A stretch of DNA of 64,000 nt from contig JAUKTV010000001.1 in assembly GCA_030549205.1 (NCBI GenBank), positions 2,790,001-2,854,000 of the forward strand, given 5' to 3'. Numbering within the stretch: position 1 is the first letter of the stretch; each line of letters opens with the position of its first letter. The translations under genes and the position numbers were made by a program. The stretch is from Apiosordaria backusii. Lineage: Eukaryota > Ascomycota > Sordariomycetes > Sordariales > Lasiosphaeriaceae. Below the pieces are notes generated by a model that was not told where the DNA came from, did not search any database, and saw nothing but the letters and a program-made list of their open reading frames with translations. Positions 11,488 through 23,036 of the stretch are shown in pieces.

Positions 11488-13282
11488 ATGGCTGCCGTAG
11501 CACCAGTCGCCGCTGGTGGCAGCAATGCGACTTTCAGGGTATGTGCCTAACTATCAACCCCTATTTGCAGGGCTCCGTAGAGTCGCGCTGGAGCTCTGAC
11601 TGACCCCCCGCTATAGGACAAGGAGAAGCCGTTGGCTGTCCGGTCCGCCAACATCGTCGCCGCCAGAGGTATGCCTCTATCATTACACAATATTATATGG
11701 CTGTGTGGTCCAGGTCTAACTAGTAGTAGCTCTCGCCGATGCCGTCCGAACGTCGCTGGGCCCGAGGGGTATGGACAAGATGATTCGCAGTGGAAAGGGG
11801 GAGACCATCATCACCAATGATGGCAGCACAATGTTGAAGAGCATGGCCGTCATGCATCCCACAGCCAAGATGCTTGTTCAACTTTCCAACGCCCAAGATG
11901 TCGAAGCCGGCGACGGAACCACCTCAGTCGTCGTTATCTGCGGCAGCTTGTTGGGCGCCGCCGACCGCCTCCTCGCCAAGGGCATCCACCCTTCTGTGAT
12001 CTCCGAGTCCTTCCAAAGAGCTGCCGCCGCGGCGGTCCAAGTTTTGCACGAGATGTCACAACCCATCGCCCTCACCGATACCTCCTCCCTCCTCCAGGCC
12101 GCCAACACCTCCCTCTCCTCCAAGATTGTCTCCCAATACTCCAACCTCCTCGGTCCCATGGCTGTTAACGCAGTCACCAAGACGATCGACCTTAAGACGG
12201 CAGATAACGTCGACCTGAGGAATATTCGCATTATTAAGAAGGTTGGCGGGACGATAGAGGACAGCGAGTTGGTGGACGGTTTGGTTCTCACACAGCCAGT
12301 TATCAAGAGCGCAGGAGGGCCCATAAGAATGGAGAAGGCCAAGATCGGTCTGATCCAGTTCCAGCTCAGCCCTCCCAAGCCTGATGTATGTTACCATGGT
12401 TTTCTATTTGGGACTACGTTTACTAACCTACTGTAACAGATGGAAAACACCATCCAGGTCAACGACTACAGACAAATGGACAAGATCGTCAAGGAGGAGC
12501 GCATGTACCTCCTGAACATGGTCAAGAAGATCAAAAAAGCCAAGTGCAACGTCCTCTTCATCCAAAAGTCCATCCTACGCGACGCTGTCAACGACCTCTC
12601 CCTCCACTTCCTCCAGCGCCTTGGCATCCTCGTCGTCAAGGACATCGAGCGCGATGAAGTTGAGTTCATTTGCAAGTCCACCGGCTGCAAGCCCATCGCC
12701 GACATCGACAGCTTCACCGAGGACAAGCTCGGTTCCGCCGACCTTGTCGAGGAGGTTCAGTCCTCCGGCAGCAAGATGGTCAAGGTAACAGGCACCAAGT
12801 CCACCGGCAAGACCGTCTCCGTTGTCGTCCGCGGCGCGAACACTCTCATTCTCGACGAAGCTGAGCGCTCTCTCCACGACGCCCTCTGCGTCGTTCGCTG
12901 CCTTGTCAAGAAGAAGGCTCTCATCGCGGGCGGCGGTGCGGCCGAAATCGAAATCGCCGCCCAGCTCAGCAAGCAAGCGCGTGCCTTGACTGGCACTGAG
13001 GCCATCTGCTGGAAGGCGTTTGCTGATGCTATGGAGGTGATCCCTACTACTTTGGCTGAGAACGCCGGGTTGAACAGCATCAAGGTTGTTACTGCCCTGC
13101 GTCACAAGCACGAGATGGGGGAGAAGAATGCCGGTGTTAGTATTAAGAGCGGGGGCGTCAACACGAATATTGCAAAGGAGAATGTGCTGCAGCCGCTGCT
13201 GGTGAGCACGAGCGCGATTGAGCTGGCGGCGGAGACGGTGAAGATGATTTTGCGGATTGATGACATTGCTTTGAGCAGGTAG
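11488..13282 (+). CDS. CCT4: Chaperonin TRiC/CCT subunit delta
   Basis: Exons 11488-11538, 11617-11668, 11730-12385 and 12440-13282, giving 533 residues (human CCT4 539). One of eight paralogous subunits of the cytosolic ATP-driven folding chamber for actin, tubulin and others. Seen: ADAVRTSLGPRGMDKMI, nucleotide-site motif EAGDGTTSVVV, the apical region (IRIIKKVGGTIEDSELVDGL) and the C-terminal equatorial motif ALIAGGGAAEIEIA. The sequence NATFRDKEKPLAVRSANI at the N-terminus and RIDDIALSR at the end are typical of the delta subunit. All three introns have GT..AG ends and the reading frame is continuous across them. Confidence 0.96.
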
Positions 13283-14521
13283 ATTATGTGGTCTTGAAGG
13301 AAGAAAGAAAGAAGTATAAAAAGTTGTAATGAAAATATAAGCACTTGAGTGGTGCTTGTGGGGCTCGCATAAAAGATACCTACCTACCTGCCTGGGAGAT
13401 GCCCGGGTTGGTTAAAATACATATTACCTCTGCTGTATGGAGAACGGGGATGTGTTGTTAGAGTTGGGTCAGTGAATCCTTCTTTAAACTTGGTATTCTG
13501 GAACATGTGCCACCTATGGGGAAAAGCGTTTCGTATCACAAATTTTATGAATTTAAGTCCCTTCCCTTCAAATGATAGTTTTTTCTTTTCAAAATCATGG
13601 TCATCAAATGGAGTACTATACTGATCATAATTGTGAATCTCTCTACAAACTGCGTAGAAACCTGGCATACAATTATAGTGATGAAAAGACAAAAGAGTCA
13701 GAATTGATCACCTGATACTTTGTAACGCGGTGAAAAGTTTGGACATGAAGGCTGTAGTAAACTGTCTCTTGAGAGAAGGTTTGAGTCTTTTTTAAAAGAC
13801 TTGAGTTATCTCCGGAATGGTGGTGGTGGTTGCTGGGCGATGTTTACTTTCAAAAAAAAGAAAAGGGGGTGAGTTGCCAAGCCCATTTCACACTCCCTAC
13901 ATGCAACCTTTCACGTGAGACCATAAAAGGTCTGTATGTCTCTCTATCACAAGACAAGCTCAATCACTCCAGAACAACTTGTTAAAAATATTGCTGTTTT
14001 TCATTCGTGAATGGATAAAAATCAAAACTAAAGTAACCCCCGCACGCACCCTTACCCTCCCCATTTCGCCATTTTTCGCCGAAAAATTAAATCAAGACCA
14101 GATCAGTGTCGAGTCTGCTTAGAAAAGAGAAAAAAACAACCCGTTAGATGAGTGCGCGAAGAGTGTAAGAGAAGATCTCTCCTAATGGTACACGGTACAA
14201 AAAAAGTTGAACACAAACTGTGGGGGGTGCTGATATGATATAATGTGGAAATGAAACTGGGGGGTTAAAAGTGAACAAAAAAGAAATCCTCGAGCAACTG
14301 AAAACCAGAGAAAACCCCTTTCGAACTTTGACCATTCTTCCCAGTCTCAACTCAACTACGGAGAATTCCTATGCAACCTCATACGGAAGATTGAAAACAC
14401 TTCCAGGAGGTTGCCATGGTCCACGAAAAGGCTGTAGTTGGACCAGGCTTGCTAAGGTCGGAAAAAGAAAGAGAGGGCGTGGGTATTAGTTGTAACGTTG
14501 TGAGACGAATCCCCATCTCGC
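13283..14521. other. Convergent intergenic region
   Basis: 1.24 kb between the 3' ends of CCT4 (+) and ARS2 (-), fairly AT-rich with short A and T runs. No gene, RNA or repeat is recognised. Confidence 0.5.
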
Positions 14522-17268
14522 TCAGTAGTTGAGTTCCCCACTGCCGCCACCAGACACCTGATCGAGGTCTTCGTAACTCTTAAGAGTGCGCCCCTGAACA
14601 GCCTCACGCGGGCCAGCCGCAGCGGCACCGCCATCGCCCCATCTATTAGCTAGGCCACCACGACCACGAACGCCCGGTGGACCTCCGGCACCCTCGGGAC
14701 CACCATAGCCGCGTTGGTTGCCGCGGCGGTCATACGGATGTGATCGGTTCTGGGGCCGACCGGCTCCCTGAGCGCCTCCACGGCGGATAGGGCCACCACC
14801 GCGCTCGTCACCGCCGCCGTGCTGCCAGCCTGCCGCATTCATGTTGCTAGCCCCACCCATCATGTTTAACAACGGCATGGCGGGGAAGTTGGCGAAGTTG
14901 AGCATGTTGTTCATGGTGTAGTTCTGGAGATTGAACCCGCGGGGAGTGCCCGTCGGCTGCTGACCGCCGGACGGAGGGAAGTGCCCGTTGGAGTTGGCAT
15001 CCGTACGTGAAGGCGCGATGTGCGCAGGATCAATGACGTAGGCATTGACCAGCTCGAACTATATCTCTTTTGTCAGCTCAAATCACTATCACAAGATGTC
15101 GTCAAGAATCTCACCTCTTCCTTGAGCTTGTCCAACCACTCTGGATGGCGCTTCTCCACGTGCTTTTTCCAGAAATGCTCCTCCTTGAAGAGCTTGGTGC
15201 ACTCGGGCACTCTGCAACGCCACTTGTGCTCATCCTCCTGCTTGACATACTTGCCAAGCTCGTCATTGACAGCATCCTCGACGAGCTTACCACCGAGCTT
15301 TCTGAGATCAACCGTTTCCGGAGCAAGTATCTGCTTGATCTTCTCTTCAAACGTCCTGACCCAGTTGTACGCACGCTGGAGCTGCTGCTCAGTCTTGGCG
15401 GATCCACGGAACTTGCGCTCAGTCTCAGGGGTTTCACCCTCTTCGATATCCTCTGTCTCCTTGCGCTTCTTTGACGGGAAGGGATCGCCATTCGCGCTCG
15501 CTCGAGCAACAGCCTTGGCAGTAGATGAGAGAGTGCTGCGAGGCCTACGGAGATGGCCGCCAGGGCACTTTCTCGTCAACTCATGGATTGAGTCGCTTTC
15601 GAATACGCAGAAGAAGCAGAAGTTGAAAGTGCGGCGGAGATACTCAATGGAGAGATCCAGCCGCTTCTTTGCCACTAGCAAGTCGATGTCGTCAACTTCA
15701 TCGTCCACCATACCTTCGTCCTCGTCCTCTCCGTCGGCCGCACCCTCCTCTCCCTCCTCAACCTCTGCGTCCATGGCTTCATCTACATCAAGAGAGCGCT
15801 CCGCTTTTGGCTTCTTGGCAGGAGTGGCAGTGACGGCAGGCTGAAGTTGTCCGTTGGCACGCAACTGCTCGACATGTTCCTCAATATGAAGACTGGCGTT
15901 GAAATCAGAGCCGAAACCACTTTCGAACTTGTGGATCAACTCGGTGGCCAACTCAAAGTCCTTGTGAATACGCTCCGGGGCGGAGAAGAGATCCCAGAGG
16001 GCCTTCTTCCTGGGGTTGGTTGGGGGGTTATGCACACCAACGTGGCAGGTGAAATCACCTCGCTGCTCATCCTTGACAGTCTTGCCGTTGATAGCTTCAA
16101 GTGCCTTCTCGGCAGTTGACAGGACAGGCGGCTTGATGTCACCATCTTCATCCTTGACGTCGGCATCCTCAGCCGCAGGTGCTTCGGGGGCAGGGTTGAG
16201 CATAATCCATCCAATGCGGTGAAAGCGTTTGCTGGGATTGGGATCGCTAAGCGACAGCCACTTGAAACCGCCCTCACCTTCTCCGAGATGCTCTTTGCAA
16301 AACGCCTCCAAATTCTGGCGACTAACCGAGGGGGCAATTGTCTTGATGAGCAAAGTTGGCTGGTAAAGACTCTCATCTCTTACATCGCTACTGACGGGCA
16401 CCAAGTCACCAACGCCAAGAACCTCATTGGTAGCGGTCGCTTCGCCCTCCTCCTTCTCTACAACACCACCAGCACCATTGCTCTCACTCTTGGGGATGCC
16501 CTCCAGCGAGAAATCATCGAAGACTCCATTGTTGAGATCCTGCTCCCACTGTGTGTATGCTTCACGACGGTGCTCTTGCAGCTCTTGTCGGAATCCATCT
16601 CTGATTTCCGGAACGTAGCGCTCTCTGAACCACTGCTCCTCTTTGTGCAGCTTCACAAAAGTCTGAGCCATCTTGGCCTGGAGATCTTCCTTGTAAGAGT
16701 CATAAGCGGCCTGGATCTTGGCCTTCTCCTTTTCCCGTTCCTCGAGAGCTTCGCGTTGACCGCGGACGCGCTCTGGCTCACGGCGACGACCGGTTCTGAG
16801 CCGCTCCTTCTCCTCCTTGATCTTCTCATTCGCTCTCCACCATTCGCCGAAATAGGAAAAGCCCACTTGATAGGGCAGCTTGAGAGGGTCTTGGATTGGG
16901 TTCACGAGCGACTGGGGAGCGGCGGCTTCTTGGCCTGGCACGTAGCGGTCGATATTCGCAGGGGGCGAAGCCATTCGGCGACGGTCGTCGCGGTCACCAC
17001 GATCTCTGGCACCGGCATAGTCCTCGCGGCTACCACGGCTTCTCGGTTCGTATCGATCAACGGCGGCAGGGGATCGCGACCGACGGCGGCTGCGGTCATT
17101 TCCTGAGGGCAAGGTGTAAGCCGATGAAAGGCAAGAGAATTAAAACAACATACCTGGAGATCTGCTACGGTAGAAGCTGTCCGATCTCTCCTCCTTGATT
17201 CTTGGTTCGTCGCGACTACTCCAAGCGTGGTCGCCTGGCGAGCGAGCGGAGTCGCGATAGTAATCCAT
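14522..17268 (-). CDS. ARS2: ARS2/SERRATE zinc-finger protein of nuclear RNA processing
   Basis: Complement of exons 17154-17268, 15115-17102 and 14522-15058, giving 879 residues (human ARS2 876). ARS2 links the nuclear cap-binding complex to RNA 3' processing, small-RNA biogenesis and exosome decay; S. pombe Pir2 is the counterpart. Seen: an Arg/Ser-rich N-terminus, the conserved N-terminal block DPLKLPYQVGFSYFGEWWR, long charged helices, an RRM-like middle (LIKTIAPSVSRQNLEAFCKE), an acidic loop, and the ARS2 core FNFCFFCVFESDSIHELTRK. A C2H2 finger (CRVPECTKLF, then HVEKRHPEWL) and an Arg/Gly-rich tail follow. Intron ends are gtatgt..tcag and gtgaga..atag. The gene diverges from TspO over 1.7 kb. 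Confidence 0.93.
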
Positions 17269-18988
17269 TGCAGTAGAGCGAATTGATGATTGATGAATCT
17301 TTGTGTTCGGGGATGCGCGACACCCCTAGATCTCAAAGTGCTCGTCGCTCTTTATTGCTTGGGTCCTGTCAGCGCCGGTTGTTGCGGTGGTCGGCGGGAC
17401 CTGTTGTTTGTCGCTTGCTAGATAGATAGAAAGAATTGATTGTTTAATTTGCAAAACGAAACCTTCTGTTTGGCGACATGATTGCGGGTTAGAAAGATGA
17501 CTCTTCGGAACAGCGGAGAATGGCGGGAAGCAGGACGGGGGGTGATTAGGTGACATGGCAACGGGGGTCAAAGTAATTGAGACAAGAACAACAGCGCATG
17601 AAGCCGCCAAAGTAAACAAAAAAGGTAGAAGAGGTCATTGTCACCGCCGCAGGCCGTCTCGATAGGGGGAAGGGGGTGGTGGAGGCAGACACTGGAGGGA
17701 GGGTGAGGAGGAGGAGGATAAGGCTGACATGAAGGTCAAAAGCAGCTCCGAGGTGCAGAGCTGGCCATGCTAACAAGCAACTCCAAATGACAGGAGAAGA
17801 AGCAGGGGTAGAAAAAAGGCCTGTGAAATGGCAGGGAAGAAGAGAGAAACAGGAAAGGGGTCCAAACGAACAATTATGTAGAATGCGGACAATGCGCGAT
17901 GGTTGAAGTGATGTGGTCTCTTGAGCAGCAGCCGATGCGCGCTTGAGGTTGACGTGGGTATCGCGACGGCGCCGAGTGTTGCGGAATCTGAGAATCCCCA
18001 AAGTCCCAGAAAGGTCCACTCTTTGCAGTTTCGGCTGGGCCCTCACGTGACATCCCCACTGTCAAGACAGGGGAAGCTAGGGTGATGGGGAGAGCACGTA
18101 CCCTGTGGTGCCAAAAGCTCTCAGGACGGCACTTCTGCGACACTATCACACAGCTGGGAGTAGCATGAGTAACTGCGCATTTTGATTGCCAATGACCATC
18201 TTTTAGGTGGCCATGAATGTCCTCTCATGGAGAGTGTTTATTACATCTAGGAGAGCAAAGAGCTCAGCAGCTCCTTGTTCTAGATCAAACTACAAGGTTG
18301 GACAAACTCTAAACATGTTATTTAAATACCTGGTGGCTCTCTACAATTGATTTCAAGATGACTCCATCGGCGGGGCAGGTTCACGATGGACCCTTCATCA
18401 GTCAGTCAGACAACCTAGTTAGAGAGAGCTTCCATCTTGGCCGATCTACCAAGATGACCCTCACGAGGGAGATCGGATTGGGCAACACCTGATCGAAATT
18501 GCCAAACAGCATCAAGATAGTTCAACTCCATTCCATTCGAACAATCGCCACGAGGAGGCCGCATAGTATATATCTGCACAGCTATCCTCTCAGTTACCTC
18601 TACTTTCTGCTGCAGCTTGACATCAGCAACACAAGCAATTGAAACCCTTTCTTCAACACCAAGTAATTCTTGTCCTCCACTTAACACCTGCCTTTTTCTA
18701 GAATCAATTGACTTCCCTATCAACAACTATATTGAAAAGCCGACTCCCATCATACCTAATCACATCAAAACAGCAGCCCTTCGTCCCGCAACGATTTGTA
18801 ACTGCAGTGAACAGGCGGGGCAATTGCTTCCAAAAAGCCGAGGGTATGTCGTCATAGGTTCATTGCCTCGTCTAAATGCGTCTCCAAAATCTCTTTATAA
18901 CCATCACGACCACCAACTTACCAAAGTATCACCAGATCATTGTAAACATAACCAATCGGCAATAGATAATACCAAAACCACGCCCAAA
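17269..18988. other. Divergent promoter region between ARS2 and TspO
   Basis: 1.72 kb. The part next to TspO (about 18400-18988) probably contains its leader and has several upstream ATGs in other frames. No gene is recognised. Confidence 0.45.
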
Positions 18989-19670
18989 ATGACAACCTAC
19001 ATCCCCCAACTCACCCTCCCCGAATCCGTCTTCTCCTCCCTCCCAGCCTCTATCCTCCTACCAATAACCCTCGGGTCAGCAGTAGGATGGTCAACTAGGC
19101 GTATGTATTTCCCCTTCCCCTACCCTTTTCCACCTTTTCTATCCCACTTCCACTAACATTTGTCTTTTTCCACCGCAAACAGCAAAACAAGTCCCCCGCA
19201 CCTACCTCTCCCTCCGGCAACCCCCCCTCCGCCCACCCCCGCAAGTCTTCGGCCCCGTCTGGACGATCCTCTACGGCCTAATGGGCTACGCCGCCCACCG
19301 CGCCTACCGCCTCGGCACCTCACCCCTCAATCTCCCCAGCACCATCTCCGCCGCCCGTCAAGGCACCACCCTCTACACGATCCAGCTCGGCCTCAACCTC
19401 CTCTGGATGCCCCTTTTCTTTGGCTGGAACCGCCCGATCCTGGCTACTGTTGATGTGCTTGCCCTGCTGGGCGTGAACTCCTACCTGGCTTGGCTCTGGG
19501 GGACCAAAGTGGATGCTACATCGGGGTGGTTGCTGGCTCCTTACATTGCGTGGCTGGGTTTTGCGAGTTATTTGAGCGCCGGGACAGGGTATTTGAATAA
19601 CTGGGACTTGTCCGGGGCGTACAAGACTGCGGATGGGGAGACGAAGAAGGGGAAGGGGAAGAGAACTTAG
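18989..19670 (+). CDS. TSPO: TspO/MBR family translocator protein
   Basis: Exons 18989-19100 and 19183-19670, giving 199 residues. TspO proteins are five-helix membrane proteins that bind porphyrins, sterols and other ligands; the mammalian form lies in the mitochondrial outer membrane. Seen: ITLGSAVGWSTRPKQVPRTY across the splice (donor gtatgt, acceptor aacag), then family motifs QVFGPVWTILYGLMGYAAHR, LNLLWMPLFFGWNRP and GVNSYLAWLWGTKV. The chain ends in a lysine-rich tail. Tryptophans and Pro-containing helix starts fit the family. A role in porphyrin or stress handling is family knowledge only. Confidence 0.92.
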
Positions 19671-20159
19671 GGTGGTGTTTGATTTGAGGGGGTTGGATTT
19701 TTGGATGGTGCTCAGTTGGTGATATGATGGATGAGAAGTGGGAGGCTGGAATACCAAAAACAAGGTTTTGAGTGTTACAATGGCACAGAAGAAGACATAG
19801 ATCACTGTGAAGTGATTATCAGGAAATATATATACATCTCCCCGTTCTATCACACATATACATGCACCACCTGTTTTTTGTCAAAAGCATTGTCGCTCAC
19901 AGAGTGCCAAATTTCAAGGCCTTTCCTCCGTGTTGTCCCCGCCCATTTCTAAAGTAAAGTTCAGTAACGATAAGTGCCCAATCTCCCAACGCCCGCTGAT
20001 GACAATGTCCGAATGACAGAAATAAAGATGCCCGACCGCTGCTGCCGTCTATGTCTGTTTGCCCCTTCGCCATCCCCAACTCCTCGCCTTCTCTGGAAAT
20101 AATTCTAACCTATAAACCCCATCTAACTACCACCCCATTTCTTGTCTCCCTCCCTGTCC
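19671..20159. other. Convergent intergenic region
   Basis: 489 bases between the 3' ends of TspO (+) and the ARG-13-type carrier (-). I see nothing specific. Confidence 0.5.
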
Positions 20160-21261
20160 CTATTGCATAGGCAAATACTTCTTCAACCCATCAAACACCA
20201 TAAAAATAAACGCCGAGCTCGGCACCGACCTCAACACCGTGATTCCGCAACCCCTGTAAAATCCCTTGATGCCCGCCTGCTTCCACAGCGCGGCCGACTC
20301 CCCCATAAACGTTTTTTTGGGGCCCTGCTCCCCAATCGGTGTGGTCTGCATCCTTGACTTGACCGTGTCCGCTGGAAAGAACAAAAAGTTGTACGACATG
20401 CCCGCCGAGGCACCGGCCACAGCCTGCTGCCAGAGTGGGAGGGCATCCTCTGCCCTGATCCGAGCGAGGTGTTCTGAGGATTTGGCTCTGCTCTCGTTCC
20501 ACTGCCGGAAGAGCTTCGTGGTAGTTTCCTTGGATCCAAACCAAGCTGCGCAGCCGCCTGCTTCGCGGATCAAGGTGCCGACTTGGCCGTGCCAGAAACC
20601 GGAGATGCCCTGGTGCCGGAAGATGTCCCTGATGACGGGGATGGGTTTCAACGGGGCTGCTTTGACAGCCCCCCCAGTGTCGGGGACTTGGATTTTGCAC
20701 TTGACGAGCTCGACGGGGGTGAGGATGAAGGAGGTCATGGCGCCTGCGAAGCCGCCTGTGAGCCAGAGGGTCTGGAGGGAGAGGGGCTTGTCGTGGCTGA
20801 CGAGGCCGAAGCCGTAGGCTAGGTCGCGGCCGACGCGCTCCCAGAAGAAGAGGGAGCTGTTCTCAAGGGCGGCGCCAACGAGGGGAGCGGAGATGCCGCG
20901 GTAGAGGCCGAGGAGGCCATCGGAGCGGAGGGCTTGGCGGAAGCAGTCGAGGGGGCCAGTGTATCGAAGGGGGAGGTGGTCGGGTTGGGATTGGAGGCGG
21001 ACTTTGACTGTGTCGAAAGGGTATTCGATGTATTTGCCTACTACGCCGGCGATCTGGGGGGGAGGGTTGGTGAGTTGTACTGTGTCAATTGGGAAGCAAA
21101 GAGATACGCACTGAGCCGTAGACAATGTCCTCAACTGCTTCCATGACGGCGGTTTTGGGCTTGATAATTACTGGTGTGGTGATTGCGGGAGAGGTGGTGG
21201 TAGTGGAGGCTGAGGTTGGTGAGAGAGGCACCTCCGGTTTAAGTGTGACTGCTGGCTCCAT
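20160..21261 (-). CDS. arg-13: Mitochondrial ornithine/basic amino-acid carrier (ARG-13/ORT1 type)
   Basis: Complement of exons 21112-21261 and 20160-21053, giving 347 residues. An SLC25-family inner-membrane carrier; the ARG-13/Ort1 group exchanges ornithine and related basic amino acids for arginine synthesis. The three repeat signatures are visible: YPFDTVKVRLQ, LTPVELVKCKIQ and FPADTVKSRMQ. An N-terminal extension of about 40 residues (Thr/Pro-rich) precedes AVEDIVYGSIAGVVGKYIEY, which spans the splice. The sequence pattern, including CAAWFGSKE and the RGCGITVLRSVPSSAFIF end, fits this subgroup better than carnitine carriers, though substrate is inference. The gene diverges from PRP28. 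Confidence 0.88.
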
Positions 21262-23036
21262 AGTGAATAGAACTGTGGGAAAGATTCACTTCCGTCTCTT
21301 TTGGCAGACGGATGTCAGAAGCCCAGTGCCGATACCCTCGTGGGCGCACGCTGGCACACACACGCTCTCAATCGAATGAGCAATGCCCCTACTCGGATGA
21401 AGGCGTCTGCGGGCGTGATAAAGACGCAGGACGCAGAGCAGAGCGCAGAATGCGGGTGCAGAGATCTTTGATTCCGCTTATGAGGGTGATCCTGGTTCCG
21501 GATTGGAGCCTTTTGAGAGACAGGATGGGATGACGGCTTGCAGCTTGCAGTATGGAGAGCCGGCAGGTGTGACTGTGATGGCGCTGGTGAGTGACAAACA
21601 GACTTGGACTCGGCCGGGTTGCAGTGAGAGTGAAACGACCAAATAAAGAAAGACGAGACAAGACAAGAGCTATTCACTGCTACCACGACCCAACCCCCGA
21701 ATTCCCACTCACATAAGAGCTTTGCCGTCTCAAGTTTCTTCTATCACCGCTCAAAACTGCAAGTTCACCCCGGGAACCCCACGAGGTCAAGATCCGATGA
21801 GCGGGGCGAGACCGGTCTGGTTTGGAGGGGCTACCTATCAGGAGCAATGCATGGAAATGCTTTGATGGTTTTGAGCAAGCGCACTCTCCGCCTTTTGTAG
21901 GCCCCAGCAAGGTCGTAGAGACCTCACACCACCTCGAGGCTGAAGCAGCAGCTCCTCCCGATGCTGCGAAATCGGATGTCGATCAATACAAAAGCATGGT
22001 GTTGTGTAGCGGCAGAATCTAAACTCGGGCGACAGATTTCAACGTCCTGAAAAAAAACTTGGAAAACCGTTCAGTCGTCTGCTGGTTCAGCGGACGCCAG
22101 CCGTTGTGCTGTTACCCTGGGGCTTGGCAATCTAGGGTTAGAAGTTTGGTGGGGCAGGAGGGGTGCTTCCATCCAGGTTGTGATTCAGCCCTGGGTTCCT
22201 GGAATGGCATGATCGGTGTTGCTTTTGTGAAGACCTGTTGAGGTCGGAATCCCAGACCTCGGCACCAGTGGAGCTTGGAATGAAACTCGAACCTTTCATG
22301 AGGTGTTTTGCAGCTGGGTTACCTAATCGGGCTGTCAGGTGGAGATCGTGGGCCACGTTGGCCCTGTCAGAGATGATCAGATAAGATCCATCTTATCATT
22401 AATCAACCATCTCGGGGCATTTGCCGACGAAGCATCTCCACACTCGACCCTGACGCCGAGTTCGCTGTTTTCACTTTGCTATGCTCCTGACACTCACATG
22501 TCAGACAGAAGCCGAACTACAAGCCGTTGATTTAGTCGAGCCACAAATTGTTGGGTCTTCTTATGAAAGGCACATACCGGGCTGGAAAAATAATGGACAC
22601 CACGATGCGTCCCGCGGTCAACTCCGGGACTCCTACGAGATATCGGACTTCCTAGAGACACTGTCCTATAGGTAATTTTCATAGGCCTTTGTTCTGCTGG
22701 GTGAACCTAGAAACCATGGGTCTATAACTACCCAAGCTTAACCATCTGTTGCCAAGATTAGCTAAGGCTATGCTTTCTCAAATCTCACTCTACTTCGGTT
22801 GTTTTAATGTCAGGGCAAGGGTTGACATGCCTAATTATGATCAGTATGGCAATGAACGATATGTTTCCTCGTGAGAATTGTTCAAGGGATTTGCCATAGC
22901 TTCCCACCCCTGAACAGGCTTAGCGCACAGACCACCCATCTCTGCTGTCAAAGTCCCGCTTATTTTTGACCGTGAACCTTGGAGGCTGCACCTTGTCATC
23001 CACAGCGCAACATCGATATTCACCATCAGTTTCGAC
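21262..23036. other. Divergent promoter region between ARG-13-type carrier and PRP28
   Basis: 1.77 kb without a recognisable gene. Short frames on both strands look random. Confidence 0.45.

Noticed and set aside
16219..17106. 295-codon plus-strand open frame
   Set aside because: Antisense shadow of ARS2.
18617..19156. 179-codon plus-strand open frame overlapping TspO exon 1
   Set aside because: It is in a different frame from the TspO exon and has no family features; probably leader sequence.
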